From positions 1 to 13,124 of the forward strand of contig CAZDQL010000135.1 in the NCBI GenBank assembly GCA_964507325.1: DNA of 13,124 bases, read 5' to 3'. This document shows, in pieces, positions 1-6,968 of the stretch. Position numbers and translations under genes: made by a program. The notes under the pieces were generated by a model. The model was not told where the DNA came from. It ran no database searches and saw only the letters and a list, made by a program, of their open reading frames with translations. Within the stretch, counting starts at the first letter, position 1; each line of letters starts with the position of its first letter. Origin of the DNA: CAZDQL01 sp964507325 (GTDB lineage: Bacteria > Planctomycetota > UBA1135 > GCA-002686595).

Positions 1-22
1 CTAGCCCGCAGGGCCGTCCGTC

Positions 23-47
23 AACAGCCGCCGGTCAGGTGGCTGCT
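23..47 (-). terminator. Possible stem-loop at the end of the leftward gene series
   Basis: AACAGCC (23-29) pairs with GGCTGCT (41-47) across an 11-base loop, giving a 7-bp stem with one G-T pair that overlaps the stop codon of the DUF4826-like gene. A second short hairpin, GCCC-GCA-GGGC, lies at 4-14. No T-run follows on the minus strand, so a classical intrinsic terminator is not shown. The position after the last visible gene is the main reason to list it. Confidence 0.22.
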
Positions 48-483
48 ACAGATCAGCCCAGAGCTCGTCGTCAGCGGCCCACTCCGCGAGGGCCGCCGCC
101 CGACCCTCGAGCAAGTCGACGAGCTCCTTCGATCCGTCGCCCAGGACGAAGTCACTCGGCGGCTCTCCGGAGCGATGGGCCGAGACGTAGTCGCCCCACC
201 GTTTGGCGAAGGCACCGATGGCAGACCGGGGATGTCTGATCTCCTTGGCGGAGACGTAGTCGGTTGGGAGGTCACCGTAGATGACCCACCAACCGACCCA
301 GCCCGGTCGACTCGCACTCTCGATCGCCCAGACAGAGACCACGGGCGCAACGTGCCAGGCTGGCCACTCCCCGACCTGCCCATGGGAGACCCCCTGCGAG
401 GACAGGTATTCGGCGACGTACTTGCGAGCTTGCAGGCACCAGTGCTCTTCGACCTGCGGGTCGTCGTAGTCGGGTTCGGCCAT
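46..483 (-). CDS. DUF4826-like small protein
   Basis: A protein of about 145 residues with no signal peptide or membrane segment, so probably cytosolic. The centre is rich in Trp and carries GEWPAWHVAPVVSVWAIES, then PGWVGWWVIYGDLPTDYVS and a HPRSAIGAFAKRW stretch. From memory this matches the DUF4826 family, whose function is unknown; no catalytic motif stands out. The C-terminus is acidic and Ala-rich. I chose the ATG at 483; an in-frame GTG at 489 would add two residues. Either start lies within about 10 bases of the stop of the DUF1080 gene upstream, so translation may be coupled, although only a GGTGG-like purine stretch precedes it. It is the last gene of the leftward series. Confidence is good that it is a gene and moderate for the family name. 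Confidence 0.8.
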   Translation of the reverse strand: MAEPDYDDPQVEEHWCLQARKYVAEYLSSQGVSHGQVGEWPAWHVAPVVSVWAIESASRPGWVGWWVIYGDLPTDYVSAKEIRHPRSAIGAFAKRWGDYVSAHRSGEPPSDFVLGDGSKELVDLLEGRAAALAEWAADDELWADL

Positions 484-493
484 GTCCACCCAG

Positions 494-1516
494 CTACTTC
501 TTCACCGCCCAGATGTTGCGGAAGTAGATGTCGTGTCCATGGTCCTGCAGATAGTGACGTTCCGGTTCCGGACCGAGCTCGCAGGGTGCGGCGGTCGTCT
601 TCCTGTCCTGGGTGATCTGATCGTCGTGCACGAGGATCCCGTTGTGGTAGACGGTCATGCGCGCCGTGGAGAGCGTGACCCGTTTCGCGTTGCGCGTCTC
701 GTATTTCGCGGCGGTGAACTCGATGTCGAAGGTCTGCCAGGTCAGGGGGGGGAAGGCGGCGTTGACGATCGGGTCGGCGTTCATGTACATGCCGCCGCAC
801 TCATTCATCTTCCCCTCCTGCCCGAAGGAGTCGAGGATCTGGACCTCGTAGCGCCCCTGGACGTAGCAACCGCTGTTGGCCCGGCCTTGGCCGCTGGCGT
901 GCGGCTGGAAGGGCAGGAGAAACTCCAGGTGGAGCTCGCAATCGTTGAAGGGCTCCTTGGTGAAGAGCCCGCCAGAGCCGCGCGGCACGATGAGGATGCC
1001 GTCCTCCGTCACCTGCACCGGCTGTTCGTTGCGATAGAAGACGTGGTCGGTGGAGGTGCCGTCGAAGATCACCGTCGCCCCCTGCGGCGGCTCCTTCCCG
1101 AGGGTCGGGCTCTTGCGGAAGACGCGCAGGAGCTGACCCACCGCGTGACCCTCGCCATCCCGGACGGTCATGGCCTTGTCGGCCAGGGTGAGCGTGTACT
1201 CAGTCGCCGCGTCGTCCGGACTCAGGACCGTCCCGGCATTCGCGGCTTCCCCCCGGAAGCGCAGCTTCTCGGTGCGATCCCAGCCCGCCCCGGGCAACCC
1301 GCCGCGATACCCCACGGCCCAGAACTTCGCGTCCCCCGCCGCGACGACCTGCACGCCGAACATCTCGTCGACTCCGTCCACAGTCAGGCGGCCGACGTAC
1401 TCGCCCTGCACGAGGTACTCGGGGCCGGCCTCATCGACGGTTGGGATCTGGACGGGATCCTGGGCGAGGGCGAGAGGTAAGAGCGCGACTGCGAGGCACT
1501 TGGCGACGGTCATCAT
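494..1516 (-). CDS. Secreted DUF1080 (3-keto-disaccharide hydrolase-like) protein
   Basis: 340 residues. Residues 1-18 form a signal peptide ending ALA, with mature Gln19. Residues about 31-135 are an N-terminal domain (EYLVQGEYVGRL, then RGGLPGAGWD) that in my recollection often precedes DUF1080 in planctomycetes. Residues about 146-340 are the DUF1080 jelly-roll domain (Pfam 3-keto-disaccharide hydrolase, concanavalin A-like fold): VIFDGTSTDHVF, the hallmark RANSGCYVQGRYEVQILDS, then GGMYMNADPIVNAAFPP and the terminal LQDHGHDIYFRNIW. Some members cleave 3-keto-glycosides, but many are untested, so activity here is inferred. The start is the ATG at 1516 because AAGGAG lies 11 bases upstream (1528-1533) and the signal peptide begins there; a longer reading to 1558 would put a non-hydrophobic extension in front. 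It follows the unknown gene by 55 bases. Confidence 0.9.
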   Translation of the reverse strand: MMTVAKCLAVALLPLALAQDPVQIPTVDEAGPEYLVQGEYVGRLTVDGVDEMFGVQVVAAGDAKFWAVGYRGGLPGAGWDRTEKLRFRGEAANAGTVLSPDDAATEYTLTLADKAMTVRDGEGHAVGQLLRVFRKSPTLGKEPPQGATVIFDGTSTDHVFYRNEQPVQVTEDGILIVPRGSGGLFTKEPFNDCELHLEFLLPFQPHASGQGRANSGCYVQGRYEVQILDSFGQEGKMNECGGMYMNADPIVNAAFPPLTWQTFDIEFTAAKYETRNAKRVTLSTARMTVYHNGILVHDDQITQDRKTTAAPCELGPEPERHYLQDHGHDIYFRNIWAVKK

Positions 1517-1527
1517 GGCACTGGGAG

Positions 1528-1533
1528 CTCCTT
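1528..1533 (-). promoter_or_regulatory. Ribosome binding site fixing the DUF1080 start
   Basis: The minus strand reads AAGGAG, 11 bases before the ATG at 1516. It is one of only two clear Shine-Dalgarno sequences in the window (the other is GGAG before the DPP IV start at 6916) and argues for the shorter start, which places the signal peptide at the N-terminus. Confidence 0.55.
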
Positions 1534-1551
1534 GCACTGCCGAGAAGGCGA

Positions 1552-1570
1552 GCCTCACTCTATCAGAGGC
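1552..1570 (-). other. Short inverted repeat between the unknown gene and the DUF1080 gene
   Basis: GCCTC (1552-1556) and GAGGC (1566-1570) form a 5-bp stem with a 9-base loop just past the stop codon of the hypothetical gene and upstream of the AAGGAG ribosome binding site (1528-1533). It could slow transcription or protect an mRNA end, but a stem this short is common by chance in high-GC DNA and has no T-run. Confidence 0.15.
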
Positions 1571-1571
1571 C

Positions 1572-2564
1572 TCAGCCCCCCCGGATCCAATCGGGCCCGG
1601 TCAAGGCGGACGCTGCCCGCATCTCCGCCGGCGGATCCAACTGCAGTCGGATCGTCTTGCGCAACGAAGCGGCGAGCCAGCGCTTGTCCGGCGAAGGCGG
1701 CCCGAGGGCCTCGAGCACTTCGCGATCGACTCCCGTGCCCGGTTCCTCCTCTCCGCAGAAGGCCCCGAGAGCCTCGGAGACCTGCTCCATCCGGGCGGAG
1801 TCCACTGCTCGCGCGATGTTTCGCCCACATGCTGCGAAGGGCCGTCGCGGGCGAAGATCGCCACCGATGGCATTCAGGACGAGCTCGAGGTTCTCGACGA
1901 AGGTCCGGTGACAGGGCATCAGCATGTCGATCGCCAACCCCAGTGACAGAGGAGCCTCGTCGCCGGCGTCGGTGTCGTGGAGGATGGTGCGCACCGTCGT
2001 CAGCCAGAAGTCCTCGTGCTCCGCGTACTGCTCCGGACAGCTGCTACGGTAGTCGACCTCGTATTCGCCTCCGCCGAGGAGGATCCAGGTGTATTGCGCA
2101 CTCGGATCCTGCATCGACTGCGGCCAGCGGATGTTGCTGCGGATCTTGTCGACCACCCGTTGGACCTGCCACTCCTTGAGGGGCGAGCGCTCCCCGAGGC
2201 CGGCGAGGAGTCGAGAAGCCGGGAGGTCGCCGACGGTCAGGTCCAGACCAGAGCTGGGGCAGCCGGCACACCAGGCAGTGAGCGCCGCGACCGCTTGCGT
2301 CCAGACCTCCTCGACCGGGTGTGTCGCCTCGGGTGAGCGCGTGCCCAAGCCCTTCTCGGTCTCTCCGGCACCGATCGCCCTGACGATGTTGTCGACCCAG
2401 CGCTCGGCCTTGTGGTGGCAGATCTCCAGGCTGGAAATCAGCTCGCGGGTCTTCGTCACCTCGGGGGACAGCGTCCCCAGCTGGTCTTCCATCCCGTCGA
2501 TGGCCCGCATTTCGTCGTCGGGCTCGAGGGCGCAGTTGCGCCACCAGGTCCTGGGAGTGGTCAC
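1572..2564 (-). CDS. Hypothetical cytosolic protein, unrecognised family
   Basis: 330 residues that I do not recognise. There is no signal peptide or membrane helix, and it looks mostly helical, with Trp-rich and acidic stretches. It contains eight Cys, notably C49 followed by two His (CHH), a C99-x2-C102 pair (WCAGC) and C218-H219 (MPCH), so a metal site or redox pair is possible but unproven. Start: the GTG at 2564 has no clear ribosome binding site, but it lies 7 bases after the stop of LamG paralogue A, which fits translational coupling; an ATG at 2510 is an alternative. The minus-strand frame shows the strong G/C third-position bias of its neighbours, which supports it over opposite-strand frames. 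It is one of two apparently non-exported proteins in the leftward series. A regulatory or cytosolic accessory role is only a guess. Confidence 0.75.
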   Translation of the reverse strand: MTTPRTWWRNCALEPDDEMRAIDGMEDQLGTLSPEVTKTRELISSLEICHHKAERWVDNIVRAIGAGETEKGLGTRSPEATHPVEEVWTQAVAALTAWCAGCPSSGLDLTVGDLPASRLLAGLGERSPLKEWQVQRVVDKIRSNIRWPQSMQDPSAQYTWILLGGGEYEVDYRSSCPEQYAEHEDFWLTTVRTILHDTDAGDEAPLSLGLAIDMLMPCHRTFVENLELVLNAIGGDLRPRRPFAACGRNIARAVDSARMEQVSEALGAFCGEEEPGTGVDREVLEALGPPSPDKRWLAASLRKTIRLQLDPPAEMRAASALTGPDWIRGG

Positions 2565-2571
2565 TGGGGCT

Positions 2572-4611
2572 TCACCGCGGTGTCAAGGTCATCACGAAGG
2601 GCTCGGTCGCAACGTGCTCGATCCAGACGATCAGGTCCGAGCCCTCGAGCCCATGCCGGTGACCGACGCGGAAGCTCGGCCCCTCAGCCACCTCTTCGCC
2701 TTCGATCGTGAGCTCCGCGCCGGAGGTTCCCCAGTCCAGGATCACGAAGGCTGGGTTGAAGACTGGACGCTCTGAGCTGGCCCGTACCCCTATGTCCAAG
2801 CTGCCTGCGGAGGGATCCGAGCGCTGTAGCACGAATGCCCGCTGACCCCTGTCGTAGCCGCGTTCATCGAACCCCTCGCCGTGTCGGAGCTCGGGCGGAT
2901 GATTCCAGCTCCTGGCGAGCGTCACCAACTCCCCCATCTCCAGGTCGGTCATCCCGTACAGGCCGTTCCACCAACAGCGGTCCTCGCTCTCGTGGACCGG
3001 CGGATAGGAGATGGGGAAGCCGAGGAAGTGCGTGGGTCGATCCGCCGCCTGCACCGTGCGGCCGTCGCAGCGGGCCTGACCCACCGGCCAGTGGTTGCAC
3101 GCACCGGGGCGTTCGTAGCCGCGGATGTCGCGGTCGGTGACGTAGTGCATGCGGTTGCCAGCCTCGTAGACGATCACGGGATCGTGATCCGAGCGGAAGT
3201 TGTAGCGCTGGATCGTCGGCTGCTCGGGCACGCCCTCCTTCTCCCGCTCGGGGTTCTCGACGAAGCGCAGCGTCAGCTCCTCACCGCGCATGTTGGCCAC
3301 CGTGCAGAAGTCCTTCTCGATCACGTCACTGCACAGCTGGCCGGGATTCGTGAAGGGCAGCGATTCCTGGAACTGCCGCGGGCCGCCGAGGGTGCCCTTC
3401 TTCCACGTCGGCTTGCGCACGCCGATGGCGTCGGGGTAGATCGTGTAGTACTCGTCGACCCAGCAGGCGCGCCCGGTCTTCTCGTCGACGTTCCAGAGGT
3501 GGTTCTTGGAGCTGACCGGCGCGTAGCGCCAGTGGACGACCGCGCGGGCGGGGTGGCTCTCGATGATCCGCACGTGGCTGTAGCGGCACAGCCGGTCCTG
3601 CATGTGCTCGAAGCAACCGTCGGTGTCCTGGTCGCCGGTCTTCCACGCCTCGACGCTCTGATCCGCCATCCACTGGTCGTCGTTCGTGACCCACCCGGGC
3701 GAGTAGCGACTGCCCCTCCAGAAGACGACGCGTACGGATGTGCGATCGAAGCGCACCAGGACGTCGGGGTGGTCGTCGACGCGCCACAGCGCATCCCATT
3801 CCTCGTAGTACTTCAGGTTGCAGTAGACGGCCCCGAATGGGCCGGGCCCCTTTGGCCCCGAGGGCATCCGCCGCGGCTGGATCTCGCAGTCGGTCACGGG
3901 TCCGGCGGCGGCGAAGCTCCCGGCCACCTCCTGCGGCGAGAGGGCCCGGGCGTGGATCTTCAGCTCGTCGATCGCCCCGTCGAGACACCAGAAGGACGGC
4001 ACGGTGCCGTGCTCGCGGTGGATGTGCGAGGGCTTGGTCAGCGCGTGGTTGGACCCGATGCGCATGTCGACCTCGGGGGCGAAAGTGACCTGGCCTCCAA
4101 GCTCGAAGTTGCCGGCCCTCTCGCCGTCGGCGTAGAGCGCGATCCCCCCCTGGGGGTCGAAGGTCGCGGCGACGTGGACCCACTCGCGCAGCGGCAGCAC
4201 CCAGTCCTCGCTCGTGCAGCTCTGCCACGTTCCGCCGACCGCCGCCTCGAGACGGATCTGGCCGCGCGGCCCGACGCTCAGGGCATAGCCGGAGGTCTCG
4301 TCCCGCTGCGTGACGAGCGGACACCAGTTCCAGGGGTAGGCGCCCTGGGCGACCCAGGCCTCGACCGAGAAGTCGCCCTCCAGGGTGGGAGCCTCGGCGG
4401 CGGGCCGCTCGATCAAGGTCGTGAACCCGTCGAAGAGCAGCGCCTTGGAGACGGCGCCGCTGATGATCCTCGAGTTGCCCTCGACGCGATCCTCCCGCCC
4501 GGCTGCGCGGTCGATCACCACGTCCCCCTCGACCGTATCGAAGGACCACCAGGCCACGGGCTCCTGGGCAGCGATGGCGAAGGCAAGCGCCAGATGGGTG
4601 AGGTGCATCAT
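2572..4611 (-). CDS. LamG-domain exoprotein with large unassigned C-terminal domain (paralogue A)
   Basis: 679 residues. Residues 1-15 are a signal peptide (AIAA before mature Gln16). Residues about 20-235 are a LamG/concanavalin A-like domain: WWSFD at the start, LLFDGFTTLI, FSVEAWV, WVHVAATFD, IALYADGE and the closing LDGAIDELKIHARALSPQEV. This fold usually binds glycans or other extracellular ligands. Residues about 258-676 are a second region of unknown family shared with the gene at 9242-11350: EEWDALWRV, VVFWRG, CRYSHVR, VVHWRYA, DEYYTIYPD, GVRK, NHWPVGQ, DRPTHF and GYDRGQRAFV. The many conserved Arg, His, Trp, Tyr and Glu suggest an enzyme acting on carbohydrate, possibly a polysaccharide lyase or hydrolase; that is inference. 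The first of two adjacent ATGs is taken, with an AAAGG purine stretch about 9 bases upstream. The gap to the DPP IV gene is 19 bases. Confidence 0.88.
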   Translation of the reverse strand: MMHLTHLALAFAIAAQEPVAWWSFDTVEGDVVIDRAAGREDRVEGNSRIISGAVSKALLFDGFTTLIERPAAEAPTLEGDFSVEAWVAQGAYPWNWCPLVTQRDETSGYALSVGPRGQIRLEAAVGGTWQSCTSEDWVLPLREWVHVAATFDPQGGIALYADGERAGNFELGGQVTFAPEVDMRIGSNHALTKPSHIHREHGTVPSFWCLDGAIDELKIHARALSPQEVAGSFAAAGPVTDCEIQPRRMPSGPKGPGPFGAVYCNLKYYEEWDALWRVDDHPDVLVRFDRTSVRVVFWRGSRYSPGWVTNDDQWMADQSVEAWKTGDQDTDGCFEHMQDRLCRYSHVRIIESHPARAVVHWRYAPVSSKNHLWNVDEKTGRACWVDEYYTIYPDAIGVRKPTWKKGTLGGPRQFQESLPFTNPGQLCSDVIEKDFCTVANMRGEELTLRFVENPEREKEGVPEQPTIQRYNFRSDHDPVIVYEAGNRMHYVTDRDIRGYERPGACNHWPVGQARCDGRTVQAADRPTHFLGFPISYPPVHESEDRCWWNGLYGMTDLEMGELVTLARSWNHPPELRHGEGFDERGYDRGQRAFVLQRSDPSAGSLDIGVRASSERPVFNPAFVILDWGTSGAELTIEGEEVAEGPSFRVGHRHGLEGSDLIVWIEHVATEPFVMTLTPR

Positions 4612-4630
4612 CTCGTCCAGCCTTTCCGGT

Positions 4631-6916
4631 TCAGCGGGGGCCCGCAGCCAGGTTCTCTTCGAGATAGCGGGTCAGGAGCTCGTACAGGTGCCGCCGCGTC
4701 CCCGGGCCTTCGCGGATGGAATGCGACCGGTTGGGGTAGGCCATCATCGTGAAGGGCTTGTTGGCGGCGATCAGCGCGTCGATCAGCTCCTCGGTGCCCT
4801 GGTAGTGGCAGTTGTCGTCGCCGGTCCCGTGCATCAGGAGCAGGTTGCCCTCCAACCCGTCGGCGTACGTGACCGGTGACCCGCGCCGGTAGCCCTCGGC
4901 GTTCTCGTCGGGGAGCCCCATGTAGCGCTCCTGGTAGATCGTGTCGTAGTAGAGCTGATTGGGCACGGGGGCGATCGACATGCCGGTGTGGTAGAGGTCC
5001 GGGTGACGGAAGAGCATGTTCAGGGTCATCGACCCTCCACCACTCCAGCCCCAGATGCCGATGCGCTCGCGGTCGACCCAGGACCAGCGCTCGGAGATCG
5101 CGCGCAGGGCGGCCGCCTGGTCCGCAGAGGCGATGACGCCAATCTCACCGTAGATGCACTTGCGCCACGCCCGTCCACGGGGCGCCGGGGTGCCGCGGTT
5201 GTCGACGCTCATCACGACGTAACCGCGCTGCGTCAGCAGCAGGTGCCAGAGGTAGTAGCCGCCGCCCCAGGCGTCGGTGACGGTCTGGCCCCACGGCTCG
5301 CCGTACACGTAGAAGAGCAACGGGTACTTCCTCGCCGGGTCGAAGTCGGGAGGCAGCATGTAGTAACCGTCGAGCAGCACCCCGCCGCCGACGTCGACGC
5401 GGAAGAAATCGGCCTCCCCGCGGTCGAGCGCCTCGACGCGCGCGACCATCTCGGCGTTGTCGACGAGCGCCCGCACCGACTCGTGCGCGGGCAGGCGCAC
5501 CAGGTCGATCGTCGGTGGCCTCCCGAAGGCGGAGTACGTGTGGATCGCCCAGGACGCCGAGGGCGACACCTGGTATGAGTGGGTCCCCGGCTGGTCGGCG
5601 GGCGTGAGGCGCTCCGGCTCGCCGCTGCCGTCGAGGCGGATGCGGTAGAGGAAGCGCTGTTTGGGGTCCTCCAGGCTGCCGATGAAGTGCAGCCAGCCGC
5701 GCTCCTCATCGATGTCGAGGATGCTGACGACGTCGTAGGGTCCCGGGGTGATCTCGGTGGCCTGCGTGCCGTCGCGCGACACGAGGAAGGCGTGGCGCCA
5801 GCCATTGCGCTCGCTGACCCAGGTGAAGTCCTCGCCCCCGTCGATCCACACCAGGTCGTCGACCGGATCCAACCACGCCTCGTCGCGTTCGGTCAGCACC
5901 GTGCGCGCCTCCCCCGTGGCGACGTCGGCGAGCATGAGCTGGTTGGTGTTCTGCAGGCGGTTGAGGTACTGCAGCGCGAGCTCGTCGGAGCTCGCCGCCC
6001 ACTCCATGCGCGCGACGTAGTTGTTGCGCGGGTCGCCCTCGAGCTGCACCCAAGTCGTCTCGCCTCCCGCGCTGCTGACGGTCCCGACGCGACAGGCCGA
6101 GTTCGTCGTGCCGACCTTGGGGTACTGCACAGGGATGATCTCGGAGTACAGCCCGGCCGTGAAGTCGATCAGGTGGAAGACCCCCACCCCCTCGGCGTCG
6201 AGCTGCCAGTAGGCGATGCGCTCCCCGTCCGGGCTCCAGCGGAAGCCGTCGCGCAGACCGAACTCCTCTTCGTAGACCCAGTCGAAGGTGCCGTTGATGA
6301 TCGTCTCGGAACCATCGTGGGTCAGGCGGGTGCGCGCCCCGCTATCCACGTCCTCGACGTAGATGTCGTTCAGGTGCACGTACCCCACGCGCGTGCCGTC
6401 GGGCGAGAACTTGGCGAACATGAAGCGCGTCCCCTCGAGGTCGTGCCCCAGTTGGCGCAGCTTGCCCGACTGCAGATCGAGCACCCAGTAGTCGCCGCGC
6501 GAGTTGATGCGCCACACGCGCCGCGTGTTCGTGAACACGAGCAGGTGGCGTCCGTCCTGCGACCACTGGTAGTCGTCGATGCCGAGCGGCTCCTCGCGCC
6601 CCTCGGGCACCAGCCGCGCCGCGGGCACCAGGACGTCCCGTTTCCCGGTGGCCGGGTCGTAGCGCACGATGTCGTGCCCCCCGCCCTGCGCCGCTTCGAG
6701 GGTCGTGTACCCCGTCCCGTCCGCCAGCCACCGCGCGGGGCCGAAGCTCGCCGTCGCGAAGTCGGAGGTCGCGTGCAGGCGCTCGAGGGTCAAGGCGCCC
6801 GCGGGCGTCGCTTGGCTGGGCTCCTCGACCGTCGGCGCCTCCGTCGTCGAGGCACATCCCACGAGGGTGAAGAGGAACAGGAGTCCGACGCTCTTGAGTG
6901 CGGTCTTCTCGATCAT
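4631..6916 (-). CDS. Dipeptidyl peptidase IV-like S9 serine peptidase, lipoprotein
   Basis: 761 residues. A lipoprotein signal ends at the lipobox LVGC (Cys21), so it is probably membrane-anchored on the periplasmic or outer face. Residues about 45-500 form the DPP IV N-terminal beta-propeller, including the double-Glu segment DWVYEEEFGLRDGF (Glu216-218) that in DPP IV grips the free N-terminus of the substrate. Residues about 545-755 are the S9 alpha/beta-hydrolase domain: YVYGEP (oxyanion-hole Tyr region), GWSGGG with Ser625, HGTGDDNCHYQ with Asp700, and NRSHS with His732. The 32-residue Asp-His spacing equals that of human DPP4. Expected activity is removal of N-terminal dipeptides, typically X-Pro or X-Ala. 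The residue after the nucleophile is Gly where DPP IV usually has Tyr. The start is the ATG at 6916, with GGAG 5 bases upstream and the lipoprotein signal directly after; the longer reading to 7012 overlaps the upstream gene. Confidence 0.95.
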   Translation of the reverse strand: MIEKTALKSVGLLFLFTLVGCASTTEAPTVEEPSQATPAGALTLERLHATSDFATASFGPARWLADGTGYTTLEAAQGGGHDIVRYDPATGKRDVLVPAARLVPEGREEPLGIDDYQWSQDGRHLLVFTNTRRVWRINSRGDYWVLDLQSGKLRQLGHDLEGTRFMFAKFSPDGTRVGYVHLNDIYVEDVDSGARTRLTHDGSETIINGTFDWVYEEEFGLRDGFRWSPDGERIAYWQLDAEGVGVFHLIDFTAGLYSEIIPVQYPKVGTTNSACRVGTVSSAGGETTWVQLEGDPRNNYVARMEWAASSDELALQYLNRLQNTNQLMLADVATGEARTVLTERDEAWLDPVDDLVWIDGGEDFTWVSERNGWRHAFLVSRDGTQATEITPGPYDVVSILDIDEERGWLHFIGSLEDPKQRFLYRIRLDGSGEPERLTPADQPGTHSYQVSPSASWAIHTYSAFGRPPTIDLVRLPAHESVRALVDNAEMVARVEALDRGEADFFRVDVGGGVLLDGYYMLPPDFDPARKYPLLFYVYGEPWGQTVTDAWGGGYYLWHLLLTQRGYVVMSVDNRGTPAPRGRAWRKCIYGEIGVIASADQAAALRAISERWSWVDRERIGIWGWSGGGSMTLNMLFRHPDLYHTGMSIAPVPNQLYYDTIYQERYMGLPDENAEGYRRGSPVTYADGLEGNLLLMHGTGDDNCHYQGTEELIDALIAANKPFTMMAYPNRSHSIREGPGTRRHLYELLTRYLEENLAAGPR

Positions 6917-6968
6917 TGCCGCTCCATTCTGTCGCGGGGTGGTGATTTGTGGGCCAAGTCCGCTTTCC

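Noticed and set aside
482..1480. Plus-strand open frame opposite the DUF1080 gene
   Set aside because: The minus-strand frame has clear DUF1080 motifs and a ribosome binding site; the plus frame is a shadow.
2881..4752. A 623-codon plus-strand open frame opposite LamG paralogue A
   Set aside because: It has no recognisable motif or signal peptide, while the minus-strand frame has a signal peptide, a LamG domain and a paralogue in the same window.
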